DNA of 64,000 nt from Bacteroidales bacterium (GTDB lineage: Bacteria > Bacteroidota > Bacteroidia > Bacteroidales > VadinHA17), in contig PLLO01000018.1 of the NCBI GenBank assembly GCA_003142255.1, positions 62,001 through 126,000 of the forward strand. The letters are read 5' to 3'. The notes beneath the pieces were generated by a model. That model made no database searches. It saw only the letters and a list, made by a program, of their open reading frames with translations, and was not told the DNA's origin. The translations under genes were made by a program, and so were the position numbers. This document shows positions 42,092 to 50,889 of the stretch, one piece after another; position 1 is the stretch's first letter, and each line of letters starts with the position of its first letter.

Positions 42092-44710
42092 ATGAAAAAA
42101 GTTATTTTACTGGCTATGTTTTTGCCGTATCTGGCAAACGGTCAGATCATCGAAAATTTCGAATCGGCTTCTCTGGCAAACTGGGTTCAGGGCACAGAAG
42201 GTCATTGGAAAGCCGACACAACAAAAAGACTTTCAGGGATGTATTCTTTGCATCATGTCTTTGACAACAGCCTGTCAGGATTTGATTGCATTGGCATCCC
42301 CATCAGAAACCTTCATCCTGACGAGGGACTGACCAGATGGACATTCCTTGTCAGGCATGGCTATGACCCGTCAGCATCGAACAATTGGTATGCGTACCTT
42401 ATTTCCGATGCAGATCCTGCTGCCCTTGGAGATGGAGTTGCTAAAAACGGATTTGCTGTGGGAGTCAACCTTACCGGATATGACGACACCCTGCGGCTCT
42501 GGAGAATAAAGAACGGGTCTCCGTCAGTCATTGCTGCCTGCCCCGTAAACTGGCAGAACGACATAGGAACAGCAGATGCAGCAAAGCTTATTGTGGAAAG
42601 ATCAATTACGGGGTACTGGAAAATTGAAGTTTATGATAAGCTTGATAAATTAAAGGGAAGGTCAGCCGGACAGGATGGTGAATTATTCAACTCATCATTT
42701 TTTATTCTTGGTTACAGATATACATCAACCCGTGACAGGCTTCTCTGGTTTGACGACCTTAAGATTGAAGGCATTTTCCATGAAGACAACCAGCCTCCCC
42801 TGCTGGTGGGCTGCCTGGTATCCGGGGTCAGCTCGCTCGATCTGACTCTTAATGAAGATCCGTCAGATGACTTCTCGCTTCTTTCAAACTTCTCACTTGC
42901 CGGCAGTGATAATTCTCCTGCCGGGATTACCAGGACAAGTGCAAAATCGTTCAGGCTGACTTTCAGCAACAGGTTCAATAATAAAAACCCGGACAAATTA
43001 ATTATCTCCCGGCTGTGCGACAGGTTGGGAAATTGCAGCGAGAATGCAAGCATGGAATTCACACCGGTATGGGCTGATCCAGGCGATATAATTATTTCAG
43101 AAATTATGGCCGACCCGGTTCCTGTAGTCTCTCTTCCCGAAAAAGAGTACCTGGAAATTACGAACAGGAGCCGGTTCAGATTCAATTTAAAAAAATGGAG
43201 CCTATCAACCGAAGGTCAAAGTGCCTCATTTCCTGACGTGAGCATAAGCGCAGGTGGATATATTATTTTATGTCCAATTGCTGACACATCGGCGTTTTCA
43301 TGTTACGGCAAGGTTATCGGACTGAAATCGTTTCCTTCGCTGACCGACGAGGGAAGAATGCTATGGATTTCCGACAGCCTGGGAAGTCTGATTCACGGAT
43401 TGGTTTATTCATCGGCATGGTATGGGAATGAACTGAAGAAAACAGGAGGCTGGTCGCTCGAAATGATCGATGCCGGTTATCCATTTTATAATGAAGGTAA
43501 CTGGGAGGCTTCCTCATCGGGAAACGGCGGAACCCCTGGAAAAGTTAATTCATCGGCCAGAAGCAATCCTGATCGACAGTTTTACGGAATTGAAAATGTT
43601 TTTCCGGCCGACAGTGTAACCCTCAGAGTTAATTTTTCAGAGACAGTATTTGAAATTGCAGGGTCGCCGGGCAAAATTTTAATCAATGGGAGGGAGGCTG
43701 CTTCAGTATCATCAGATGACCCACTGCTCAGATCTTTTATCATAAAATCCCCGTTATCTCTTTTCAAGGGTGAAGTATATTCATTGAATGTTTCACCTGA
43801 TATAACAGACTTCGCAGGAAATCCTGTTTCCCGCGCATCGTTCAGATTCGGGATGCCTGAAAAGGCGGGCAGGGGCGACATTGTTTTCAATGAATTGCTT
43901 TTCAATCCATTCCCGGACGAGCCCGATTATGTTGAATTATTCAACTGCTCGGATAAGACAGTTGATGCTTCGCAGCTCTATTTTGCTTCGGTAAATACCG
44001 AATCCGGCGATACATCGGAAATAAAGCCTCTCTCCGATGAACGCAGATGTATAATTCCCGGCGAGTTTTTCACTGTCACCGCTGCCCGGGAAAGGGTAAT
44101 TGGACGGTACCGGTCTTCCGATCCTGAAAGTATATTCAGCTCGTCATCTCTTCCCTCAATGCCTGATGACAGGGGCCATCTGCTCCTTCTGAACAGGAAT
44201 CTTGAATTGATTGATGAGGTCTCTTACTCCGATGAGATGCACTATCCGCTTCTTGTCAGCAAGGAGGGTGTATCGCTTGAAAAGATACGGCCGGAGATGG
44301 AATCAGGGGAAAGCACAAGCTGGCATTCTGCATCCGAGAACTCGGGATGGGGAACTCCGGGAAAGGAGAATTCGGTATTCACCGGAGGACTGGAGGGAAA
44401 TGACAGAATAATTTTTTCCTCAGCAAGAATTTCTCCGGATAATAACGGAACCGAGGACGCTCTTGTAATAGATATAAATGCTGAAGGACTTGGAAATATT
44501 ATTTCGGTTACCATTTTTGACGAGACAGGCGGTTATGTAAGGAGGCTCAGTGAAAACTTTTTTGCAGGGAATAAGGCGTCAGTTGTCTGGGATGCAACAG
44601 CCGATGACGGCTCATTGGTATCAACCGGGGTCTACATAGTTCTTATAGAACTCTATAATGAAAAAGGCAAGACAAAATCCTGGAAGAAAGTATGTACAGT
44701 TGTAAGGTAG
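42092..44710 (+). CDS. Large exported protein with lamin-tail domains and FlgD-like C-terminus
   Basis: The 872-residue exported protein starts with a short signal peptide (MKKVILLAMFLPYLANGQ). The first 230 residues resemble a carbohydrate-binding-like jelly roll (FDCIGIPIRNLHPDEGLTRW). Two lamin-tail domains are visible (about 330-460, IIISEIMADPVPV...KEYLEI; and about 600-760, GDIVFNELLFNPFPDEPDYV) separated by an Ig-like segment. The last 100 residues (VTIFDETGGYVRRLS, STGVYIVLIELYNEKGK) match the FlgD-like Ig domain used as C-terminal region of gliding/Por-secreted proteins. It is probably exported by a type IX-like route, which is inference. Confidence 0.82.
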   Translation: MKKVILLAMFLPYLANGQIIENFESASLANWVQGTEGHWKADTTKRLSGMYSLHHVFDNSLSGFDCIGIPIRNLHPDEGLTRWTFLVRHGYDPSASNNWYAYLISDADPAALGDGVAKNGFAVGVNLTGYDDTLRLWRIKNGSPSVIAACPVNWQNDIGTADAAKLIVERSITGYWKIEVYDKLDKLKGRSAGQDGELFNSSFFILGYRYTSTRDRLLWFDDLKIEGIFHEDNQPPLLVGCLVSGVSSLDLTLNEDPSDDFSLLSNFSLAGSDNSPAGITRTSAKSFRLTFSNRFNNKNPDKLIISRLCDRLGNCSENASMEFTPVWADPGDIIISEIMADPVPVVSLPEKEYLEITNRSRFRFNLKKWSLSTEGQSASFPDVSISAGGYIILCPIADTSAFSCYGKVIGLKSFPSLTDEGRMLWISDSLGSLIHGLVYSSAWYGNELKKTGGWSLEMIDAGYPFYNEGNWEASSSGNGGTPGKVNSSARSNPDRQFYGIENVFPADSVTLRVNFSETVFEIAGSPGKILINGREAASVSSDDPLLRSFIIKSPLSLFKGEVYSLNVSPDITDFAGNPVSRASFRFGMPEKAGRGDIVFNELLFNPFPDEPDYVELFNCSDKTVDASQLYFASVNTESGDTSEIKPLSDERRCIIPGEFFTVTAARERVIGRYRSSDPESIFSSSSLPSMPDDRGHLLLLNRNLELIDEVSYSDEMHYPLLVSKEGVSLEKIRPEMESGESTSWHSASENSGWGTPGKENSVFTGGLEGNDRIIFSSARISPDNNGTEDALVIDINAEGLGNIISVTIFDETGGYVRRLSENFFAGNKASVVWDATADDGSLVSTGVYIVLIELYNEKGKTKSWKKVCTVVR

Positions 44711-44718
44711 AATTTAAA

Positions 44719-44748
44719 TCCCCTCCCTGGAGGGGTTTGGGGTGGGTT
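44719..44748 (+). repeat. Left inverted repeat flanking the DUF559 gene
   Basis: TCCCCTCCCTGGAGGGG, three further bases and GGGGTGGGTT. Its reverse complement is repeated at 45132-45161 with few differences, bracketing the DUF559 gene. It also forms an internal CCCCTCC/GGAGGGG hairpin. Confidence 0.8.
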
Positions 44749-44755
44749 AAAAATA

Positions 44756-45172
44756 ATGAAACAGATGCCAAATAAAAGGAAAATAATCCCATATAATCCA
44801 AAGCTTAAGGAACTTGCAAGGCAACTTCGTAAAAACATGACACTTTCAGAGGTATTACTCTGGAATGAACTAAAACATAAGAATTTCTTTGATTATGACT
44901 TTGACAGGCAAAGACCAATCGGAGAATTCATAGTTGACTTTTATTGTAAGGAGCTTTCACTGGCGATTGAGATTGACGGAGACACACATATTTATAGATA
45001 TGATTACGATGATAAGAGACAAAAAGAACTTGAAAAACTTGGAGTTCATTTTTTAAGATTTGAAGATATAGAGATAAAGAGAAGCATGTCAAATGTATTG
45101 AGAACTATTGGGGATTGGATCAATAGAAATAAACCCACCCCTTGCCCCTCCAAGGAGGGGAACTATAAATAA
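44756..45172 (+). CDS. DUF559 endonuclease-like protein
   Basis: The 138-residue protein is a DUF559 domain protein, a short relative of Vsr/restriction-endonuclease folds. It has LKELARQLRKNMTLSEVLLW, the conserved DFDRQRPIGEFIVDFYCKEL with acidic residues and the EIDGDTH motif (probable metal-binding Asp/Glu). Its last residues are read through the right inverted repeat (KPTPCPSKEG). Such genes are widespread in Bacteroidota and sit between GC-rich repeats like those here, so the unit may move or spread with the repeat. Role unknown. Confidence 0.88.
   Translation: MKQMPNKRKIIPYNPKLKELARQLRKNMTLSEVLLWNELKHKNFFDYDFDRQRPIGEFIVDFYCKELSLAIEIDGDTHIYRYDYDDKRQKELEKLGVHFLRFEDIEIKRSMSNVLRTIGDWINRNKPTPCPSKEGNYK
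45132..45161 (-). repeat. Right inverted repeat inside the end of the DUF559 gene
   Basis: AACCCACCCC, a few bases, then CCCCTCCAAGGAGGGG. It is the inverted counterpart of 44719-44748 and encodes the C-terminal residues of the DUF559 protein. Confidence 0.8.
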
Positions 45173-45197
45173 GAAAGAGTTTGGTAAGGATTTTATT

Positions 45198-45230
45198 ACA
45201 CCCACCCTATCCCCTCTCTGGAGGGGAACT
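45198..45230 (-). repeat. Third copy of the DUF559-associated repeat
   Basis: ACACCCACCCTAT followed by CCCCTCTCTGGAGGGG, in the same orientation as the right copy, 37 bases further on. It lies in the gap before punA. Confidence 0.75.
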
Positions 45231-45247
45231 CATTAAAGAAAACAATC

Positions 45248-46057
45248 TTATAATGCAGAAATCATATCAGTCATGATGGAAGTCATGCGCTCTTCGGTTT
45301 TGGCTGCTTCGTCAAGGACAGACTGGTGGGTTGTGTAGGCGATCTTGTCTTCAACGCCAAGATCGGTAATGATACTGACAGCGAAAACAGGGAGATTCAT
45401 GTGGCGTGCAATAATGACCTCCGGTGTTGTCGACATTCCGACTGCATCAGCACCGATGATCCTGAAGTACTTGTATTCAGCCGGAGTTTCAAAGGTAGGT
45501 CCGCTGGTCGAAAGATAGACTCCTTTATGAACTCGTATCTTATGATCCTGTGCAATCAGTAACGCCCTTTTAATAAGGTATTTGTCATATGCTTCGCCCA
45601 TATCAGGGAAACGTGCGCCTATTCTGTCGTCGTTTTGTCCAATAAGAGGATTAGGGAGAAGGTTGATATGATCGGTGATAATCATGATATCGCCGATCCT
45701 GAAGTCCGGGTTCACCCCACCTGCAGCATTCGACAGGAAAAGACATTTTATACCGAGGTATTTCAGGACTCTGATGGGCAGTGCTACCTGTTCCGAGCCA
45801 TATCCTTCGTAATAATGGAACCGGCCTTTCATTGCAACGATTTTCTTATTGCCGAAGTCACCGAAAATAAGCTTTCCTGCATGCCCCTCAACCGTTGAAA
45901 CCGGGAAGTTGGGTATATCTTTATAATCTACCTCAATGCAATTCTCCATTTTGGCTGTGAGACCTCCAAGTCCGGTGCCAAGAACAATTCCTGCATCAGG
46001 ATTTATGAACCCCTTATCCTTAAGAAACTTTGTTGTTTCGTTTATTCTTTCTAACAT
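45248..46057 (-). CDS. punA: Purine nucleoside phosphorylase (trimeric type)
   Basis: The enzyme splits inosine/guanosine with phosphate in purine salvage. The 269-residue protein shows GIVLGTGLGGL, VEGHAGKLIFG, MKGRFHYYEGY, LSNAAGGVNPDFRIGDIMII, YLSTSGPTFETPAEY and DAVGMSTTPEVI. The start ATG at 46057 (MLERINE) is preferred; a TTG at 46063 is in frame. Its first 38 bases overlap the end of lpxK, so it is the last gene of the sppA-lpxK-punA unit. Confidence 0.95.
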   Translation of the reverse strand: MLERINETTKFLKDKGFINPDAGIVLGTGLGGLTAKMENCIEVDYKDIPNFPVSTVEGHAGKLIFGDFGNKKIVAMKGRFHYYEGYGSEQVALPIRVLKYLGIKCLFLSNAAGGVNPDFRIGDIMIITDHINLLPNPLIGQNDDRIGARFPDMGEAYDKYLIKRALLIAQDHKIRVHKGVYLSTSGPTFETPAEYKYFRIIGADAVGMSTTPEVIIARHMNLPVFAVSIITDLGVEDKIAYTTHQSVLDEAAKTEERMTSIMTDMISAL

Positions 46058-47114
46058 AATCAACTATCAGATTATCAAACTCATCCTTGTCGTCATTTAA
46101 AAACCATATTCCAATAGGAACATAGTAAGTTGCTGACCTGATTGGTTCTGCAATATTAGTAAATTCCCGCAACCGGACACTATCTTTTTCGGTAGTAATG
46201 ATATACTTAAGTGGCGCTTTGAGAGTATTATATGCGTTGCTGATTTTTTCAATGTCATTCATTGTGAAGTTATGATGATCGCCGAATGACAGGTGAATAA
46301 TTTCATCTGCTCTCTTTCCGAGGTATTCTGCAAGGGGTGCAGGATTAGCTATACCTGTGACAAGAAGAAATCCCCTGTCGCTGACCTGGCCTGATGAAAA
46401 CGGATCTTCATTTTTTTCCTTATTTTCAAAAACTGGCATGGGCTCCTTATAGGACAGGGATGTGAAGTAGAGATTCTGATATGGCTTTTTATTAATATCC
46501 CCCACGATAATTCTCCTCTGGATCGGGGCAATATTCTCAGGCGATTTTGTTATAAGAATTATATCCGCCCTGCTCATATTGTGTCTGGTCTCCCGCAGGT
46601 TGCCATAGGGGAGCATATGATCATTTATCATAAGGTTATCAAAGTCGGAAAGAAGAATTGCTATTCCTGGAGTTATCCTCCGGTGCTGGTATCCGTCATC
46701 AAGAATTATTACTGAAGTTTCGGGATGGGTTTTCATAATCTCCTCCACGCCATGTACCCTGTTCCTGCCAACGGCAATAATTACACCCGGATACTTCCGC
46801 GAAACCTGTAATGGTTCATCCCCGATATCGGAAACAGTGGAGTTTGAATCAGCGATCAGGAATCCAGATGATTTTCTTTTGTAGCCCCTGCTCAAAACCG
46901 CAACCTTAAAGCTTTTTTGAAGGAGTTCAATGATATATTCGGTATGAGGAGTCTTCCCTGTTCCGCCTGCCGACAGATTTCCGACACATATCACCGGTAT
47001 GCTGAACTCATGTGATTTTATAATTTCTGAGCTATACAGGAAGTTCCTTACGCCGGTAAAGAGACCGTACAAAAGAGAGAACGGGTATAGGAAAATGCTT
47101 CTTGTTTTCGCCAT
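46020..47114 (-). CDS. lpxK: Tetraacyldisaccharide 4'-kinase
   Basis: LpxK phosphorylates the 4' position of the lipid A precursor at the inner membrane. The 364-residue protein has an N-terminal membrane-associated helix, the P-loop VGNLSAGGTGKTPHTEYII, VLSRGYKRKSSG, VIILDDGYQHRRI and DIILITK. It begins three bases after the sppA stop and overlaps punA at its end. Lipid A synthesis confirms an outer membrane. Confidence 0.95.
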   Translation of the reverse strand: MAKTRSIFLYPFSLLYGLFTGVRNFLYSSEIIKSHEFSIPVICVGNLSAGGTGKTPHTEYIIELLQKSFKVAVLSRGYKRKSSGFLIADSNSTVSDIGDEPLQVSRKYPGVIIAVGRNRVHGVEEIMKTHPETSVIILDDGYQHRRITPGIAILLSDFDNLMINDHMLPYGNLRETRHNMSRADIILITKSPENIAPIQRRIIVGDINKKPYQNLYFTSLSYKEPMPVFENKEKNEDPFSSGQVSDRGFLLVTGIANPAPLAEYLGKRADEIIHLSFGDHHNFTMNDIEKISNAYNTLKAPLKYIITTEKDSVRLREFTNIAEPIRSATYYVPIGIWFLNDDKDEFDNLIVDYVRKNKRNNKVS

Positions 47115-47117
47115 TTA

Positions 47118-48962
47118 TCAGTGGATCTCAATAAAATATGGAAGACGTGCCTGTATGCCGGAAAGATTTTTCATCTCCATCAATTCATTATAGAGTCTGA
47201 ATGATTCACCCAGTTCTTTTTTAATAAGGTTCATTCTCATTTCACCTCCCAGCTGGGTTAATATCCTGGTATAGGGATCTTCTGCTTCAGGCAGTTCTCT
47301 TATCGAATACGAATTGAAATCGATTCCGGCAAGAACGGCAGCTCCATTGATTGCATCTTTAAGACCTCCCATCTCATCAATGAGCCCTATTTTCATTGCG
47401 TTTGATCCGCTCCATACACGGCCCTGTCCGATGCTGTCGACCGACGCTGTAGTCATCTTCCTCCCTTCGGCAACCTTACTTACAAAATCACCGTAGATCT
47501 TTTCGATGCTTGCCTGCATCGTCTCTTTTTCATAGACACTCATCGGTCTGAAAATTGAAGGGAAATCCGAATTGGCATTTGTTTTTACGCTTTCGGTAGA
47601 TATACCCAGCTTCTGTTCAAGTAGTTTCCCGGCATTGGGGATCAAGCCAAAAACTCCTATGGACCCTGAAATAGTAGTTGGGCTTGAATATATCTTTGTC
47701 CCGGGGGCTGAGATATAATATCCGCCCGAAGCAGCCAGGTTTCCCATCGATATTACAACAGGCTTGGCCTTGGCAGCCAGCATGAGCTCCCTCCACATGA
47801 TGTCGGATGCAACTGCGTTTCCTCCCGGAGAATTAACCCTCATCACAATTGCTTTTACAGAAGTATCGAGCCTCTCTTCACGAATGAGGTCTGCATACCT
47901 GTTCCCCCCAATATTATAATCAGTTCCCTTGCCCATTACAATTGTCCCGGAGGCATATATAACAGCAATCTTGTTCCTTGAAGATGTAACCTTCCTGGTA
48001 TCAGGAACCTTTTTAATTTTCCCGGAGGAATCTATCTTTGAAATTGTAACCTTTCCCGTTCTCGTATCAGAAACCCTGGTGTACTTGCTCATTGAAATAA
48101 AATGGATCTTATCATCTGTTTTTAGTCCTGAAAGAACTTTAAGAGTATCATTAAGTTCATCTCGGAAAAGCAGCCCGTCAACAAGTCCGTTTTCAAGAGC
48201 AGATGAAGCGATATTTCCGGCAAGATTATCGGCAAGAAGATTAAGCTTTTCCTCCGGGATGCCCCTTGCTGCTGACGTCATTTTTACCACATGATTCCAG
48301 ATTGAACCCACATACTCCTTAATCTGCTCCTTGTTTTCGTCACTCAGCTTGTCAAGGATATAAGGTTCTACAGCTCCCTTGAACTTGCCATGACGGGTAA
48401 CCTGGACCTCGACGCCGATTTTCTCGAGGGCTTTTTTATAAAACATCACTTCGCCGCTAAGACCTTTGAAATCGACCATCGAAGAAGGGTTTATGTATAT
48501 CTTGTTCGCTGCTGTTGAAAGATAGTATCCTTCCTGTTCGAGCACATAATCGGAGTAGGAAATGACGAATTTGCCGCACTCTTTCCTGAATTTAAGGAGC
48601 GCATTCCTGATCTCTTCCGTTGTAGCCCAGCCGGATGGCAGAAGTCCGTTCTCGATAAGGATTCCCTTTATCTTCGGATCAGATTCAGCTTTTTCGATAT
48701 CATTCAGGATATCATTTAGTCCCGGTGCCGGAGTTATAGTCATATTTATTATATCAAAGCCGGCAAACGGGTTAGGATCGGTGCGGTCAGGTATCTGGAC
48801 ACCCCCTTTGAGAACCAGAATTGAATTATCAGACACTGATACGGCTTTATTCCCTGATGCAACCATCACACTCAGGCTCCCGATCATGACAAAGAAGAAT
48901 ATGAAGGAAACTAATATTATGCCTGTTATTGTGGCCAGGGTATAGATTAGAAAATTTTTCAT
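47118..48962 (-). CDS. sppA: Signal peptide peptidase SppA (long form)
   Basis: The 614-residue protein is the 67 kDa-type SppA: one N-terminal membrane helix (ATITGIILVSFIFFFVMIGS), two tandem peptidase S49 domains (about 90-300 and 330-560), the catalytic Lys near residue 200 (RHGKFKGAVEP) and the Ser in NLAASGGYYISAPG. It degrades released signal peptides. It is the first gene of the sppA-lpxK-punA unit. Confidence 0.95.
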   Translation of the reverse strand: MKNFLIYTLATITGIILVSFIFFFVMIGSLSVMVASGNKAVSVSDNSILVLKGGVQIPDRTDPNPFAGFDIINMTITPAPGLNDILNDIEKAESDPKIKGILIENGLLPSGWATTEEIRNALLKFRKECGKFVISYSDYVLEQEGYYLSTAANKIYINPSSMVDFKGLSGEVMFYKKALEKIGVEVQVTRHGKFKGAVEPYILDKLSDENKEQIKEYVGSIWNHVVKMTSAARGIPEEKLNLLADNLAGNIASSALENGLVDGLLFRDELNDTLKVLSGLKTDDKIHFISMSKYTRVSDTRTGKVTISKIDSSGKIKKVPDTRKVTSSRNKIAVIYASGTIVMGKGTDYNIGGNRYADLIREERLDTSVKAIVMRVNSPGGNAVASDIMWRELMLAAKAKPVVISMGNLAASGGYYISAPGTKIYSSPTTISGSIGVFGLIPNAGKLLEQKLGISTESVKTNANSDFPSIFRPMSVYEKETMQASIEKIYGDFVSKVAEGRKMTTASVDSIGQGRVWSGSNAMKIGLIDEMGGLKDAINGAAVLAGIDFNSYSIRELPEAEDPYTRILTQLGGEMRMNLIKKELGESFRLYNELMEMKNLSGIQARLPYFIEIH

Positions 48963-49037
48963 CTTGGTTCGTTTAATTAAATGAGTTATAAATATATAAA
49001 AAACCGGATGATTATATAAAGGTATTGTCCGATTTAA

Positions 49038-49045
49038 TACATTTG
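49038..49045 (+). promoter_or_regulatory. Candidate -7 element of folK
   Basis: TACATTTG, exact TAnnTTTG, 19 bases before the folK ATG. No clear -33 box. Confidence 0.4.
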
Positions 49046-49064
49046 ATATACTCAGTACTAACAG

Positions 49065-49547
49065 ATGAAAAGAGTATTTCTCGGACTTGGGACAAATCTT
49101 GGCGACAGGGAGAAAAACCTGGAGCAGGCTCTTGATAAAATAGCCGAGGTTATAGGCATTATTGTCTCCCGCTCATCTGTTTACGAGGCCGAGCCCTGGG
49201 GTTTCCTGAGCAGCGATCAGTTCCTTAACATGGTAATCGGGGTAGATACAAACCTCAAACCATCGGGTTTGCTGGGAAGGCTTCTTATGATAGAATCGCT
49301 CCTTGGCAGGCTCAGGGACGGGAAGCAATATTCATCAAGGATCATTGATATCGACATACTTCTTTATGGCAGGCAGAAGGTGGACACTATATCGCTTAAG
49401 ATACCGCATCCGAGAATGCAAGAACGCAAGTTTGTCCTTGTTCCACTGTGCGAAATCGCACCCCGTACTGTCCACCCTGTATTCGGGAAAACAATGACTG
49501 AGCTATTGAATGAGTGCAAGGATACAGGCGGCATAAAAAAGCTATAA
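49065..49547 (+). CDS. folK: HPPK, 7,8-dihydro-6-hydroxymethylpterin pyrophosphokinase
   Basis: The enzyme transfers pyrophosphate to hydroxymethyldihydropterin in folate synthesis. The 160-residue protein has FLGLGTNLGDREKNL, SSVYEAEPWGFLSSDQFLNM, SSRIIDIDILLYG with the two metal Asp residues, and IPHPRMQERKFVLVPLCEIA. It converges on radC with a 6-base overlap. Confidence 0.95.
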   Translation: MKRVFLGLGTNLGDREKNLEQALDKIAEVIGIIVSRSSVYEAEPWGFLSSDQFLNMVIGVDTNLKPSGLLGRLLMIESLLGRLRDGKQYSSRIIDIDILLYGRQKVDTISLKIPHPRMQERKFVLVPLCEIAPRTVHPVFGKTMTELLNECKDTGGIKKL

Positions 49548-50225
49548 TAGCCCGTTATCAGCAAAGCTGTAATAATCCTTTTCGGAGATTATCAGGTGAT
49601 CGAGGAGCTGGATATCCATCAGGTTGCCGGCATCCTTTATCTTCTGCGTTATTTTGGAATCGGATTCACTTGGATTAAGATTTCCCGAGGGGTGGTTATG
49701 GCATACAATTATTCCCGAAGCAAGATATTCTATTGCCGTCTTCATCACCATCCTGACATCAGTCACCGTTCCGCTTACGCCTCCCTGGCTCAGTTTCATC
49801 CGGTTGATGACCTTATTGGATCTATTAAGAAAAAGTATCCAGAATTCTTCGTACTGAAGATCGGCCAACAGCGGCTGGAAAATATCGGCGACGTCCTTTG
49901 AGCATTTTATCTGGATGACATTTTCGGCATCTGCCAGCTTTCGCCTGCGCCCCAGCTCAAGGGCTGCTGCAATTGTGACTGCCCGTGCAGGACCTATCCC
50001 GTGAAGCTTTTTCAGGTCTTCTATGGTAAGCTTCCCAAGGCTGTTCAGGTTATTGTTTGCCATCTGTAGAAGTTCACGGCCGAGGTCGACGGCCGATTTG
50101 TCCTTTGTTCCGGAACTGATGAGGATAGCAAGAAGCTCAGCATCACTGAGGCTTGCAGTTCCTTTTTGTAACAGCTTTTCCCTGGGTCTGTCCTCTTCAG
50201 CCCAGTCAGTAATTTTCAGCGACAT
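49542..50225 (-). CDS. radC: RadC-like JAB/MPN domain protein (full length)
   Basis: The 227-residue protein has the N-terminal helix-hairpin-helix part (SDAELLAILISSGTKDKSAV, LHGIGPARAVTIAAALELGR) and a JAB domain with an intact JAMM motif (VCHNHPSGNLNPSESD) and the C-terminus YYSFADNGLL. Despite the name, a DNA repair role is doubtful. Start at 50225 (MSLKITDWAEEDRPREKL) is preferred over the first in-frame codon at 50237. It is the intact reference for the truncated copy at 43-294. Confidence 0.93.
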   Translation of the reverse strand: MSLKITDWAEEDRPREKLLQKGTASLSDAELLAILISSGTKDKSAVDLGRELLQMANNNLNSLGKLTIEDLKKLHGIGPARAVTIAAALELGRRRKLADAENVIQIKCSKDVADIFQPLLADLQYEEFWILFLNRSNKVINRMKLSQGGVSGTVTDVRMVMKTAIEYLASGIIVCHNHPSGNLNPSESDSKITQKIKDAGNLMDIQLLDHLIISEKDYYSFADNGLL

Positions 50226-50294
50226 GCAGTTAAACATTTATTCCACATGCAAGTTAAGAAATTGTCAGTAGATAAAAAAGGGTTGTGCTTTGAT

Positions 50295-50344
50295 ATCCCC
50301 CCATGAGAGCCTGTCCCGCTTCAGCGGGAGGGGGCGGGGGGGAT
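50295..50344. repeat. GC-rich nested palindrome between radC and rpsT
   Basis: ATCCCCCC (50295-50302) and GGGGGGGAT (50336-50344) bracket a hairpin TCCCGC-ttca-GCGGGA (50314-50329). It resembles the GC-rich intergenic repeats near the DUF559 gene and at 56764. Confidence 0.7.
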
Positions 50345-50365
50345 GTATCTTGAAATGATACAAAA

Positions 50366-50396
50366 TAAAAAAGGGCTTCCGAGAAAGCCTTTTTAA
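50366..50396 (-). terminator. Terminator of rpsT
   Basis: On the minus strand AAAAAGGCTT-tctcgg-AAGCCCTTTTTT, a 5-bp GC stem extended by A/T pairs and ending in T residues, 17 bases after the rpsT stop. Confidence 0.75.
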
Positions 50397-50412
50397 AATA
50401 ACTTATAAGCAG

Positions 50413-50667
50413 TTACTTAAGATTGTTAACATGCTTGTCAATTGATGATTTCAGGTTACTTGCCTTCTTGCTGTGAATTACTTTCTTCTTGGCAAGCTTG
50501 TCAAGCATTGAATTCATTTTGGGAAGAAGTTCTTCAGCCTCCTTCTTTGAAGTTGTCGAACGGATATCCTTAAGTGAATTACGCATTGTTTTTGCATAAT
50601 ACTTGTTTCTTTCATTCTTTCCTTCAGTCTGCCTGATCCTTTTTTCCGATGACTTGTGATATGCCAT
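50413..50667 (-). CDS. rpsT: Ribosomal protein S20
   Basis: The 84-residue basic protein has the S20 pattern MAYHKSSEKRIRQTEGKNER, NKYYAKTMRNSLKDIR and the C-terminal KKVIHSKKASNLKSSIDKHV. It binds 16S rRNA. Single gene with its own terminator; tRNA-Glu lies just upstream on the same strand and could share transcription. Confidence 0.95.
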   Translation of the reverse strand: MAYHKSSEKRIRQTEGKNERNKYYAKTMRNSLKDIRSTTSKKEAEELLPKMNSMLDKLAKKKVIHSKKASNLKSSIDKHVNNLK

Positions 50668-50693
50668 AGCTGTAATAATAAATTAAAAATTTG

Positions 50694-50765
50694 TAGTCCA
50701 TAGGGGAATCGAACCCCTGTTACCAGGATGAAAACCTGACGTCCTAGCCACTAGACGAATGGACC
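50694..50765 (-). tRNA. tRNA-Glu (TTC anticodon)
   Basis: Acceptor GGTCCAT/ATGGACT with discriminator A, D arm TCGTCTAGTGGCTAGGA, anticodon stem TCAGG/CCTGG with loop TTTTCAT (anticodon TTC), T arm GGGGTTCGATTCCCC. CCA is not encoded. Confidence 0.95.
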
Positions 50766-50791
50766 ATTTAAAGAACCATAAAATGCGGATG

Positions 50792-50822
50792 CAAAGGAAA
50801 CATGTTTTTTTTGATCTGCAAA
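50792..50822 (-). promoter_or_regulatory. Candidate promoter of tRNA-Glu
   Basis: On the minus strand TTTG (50822-50819), exactly 19 bases, then TTCCTTTG (50799-50792), one mismatch to TAnnTTTG; about 27 bases before the tRNA. Confidence 0.5.
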
Positions 50823-50889
50823 ATATTTTCGGTAAAAAACCCTCGTACCGGACTCAAGAACCGGAAACTCCTGATTATTATTTCATTTG

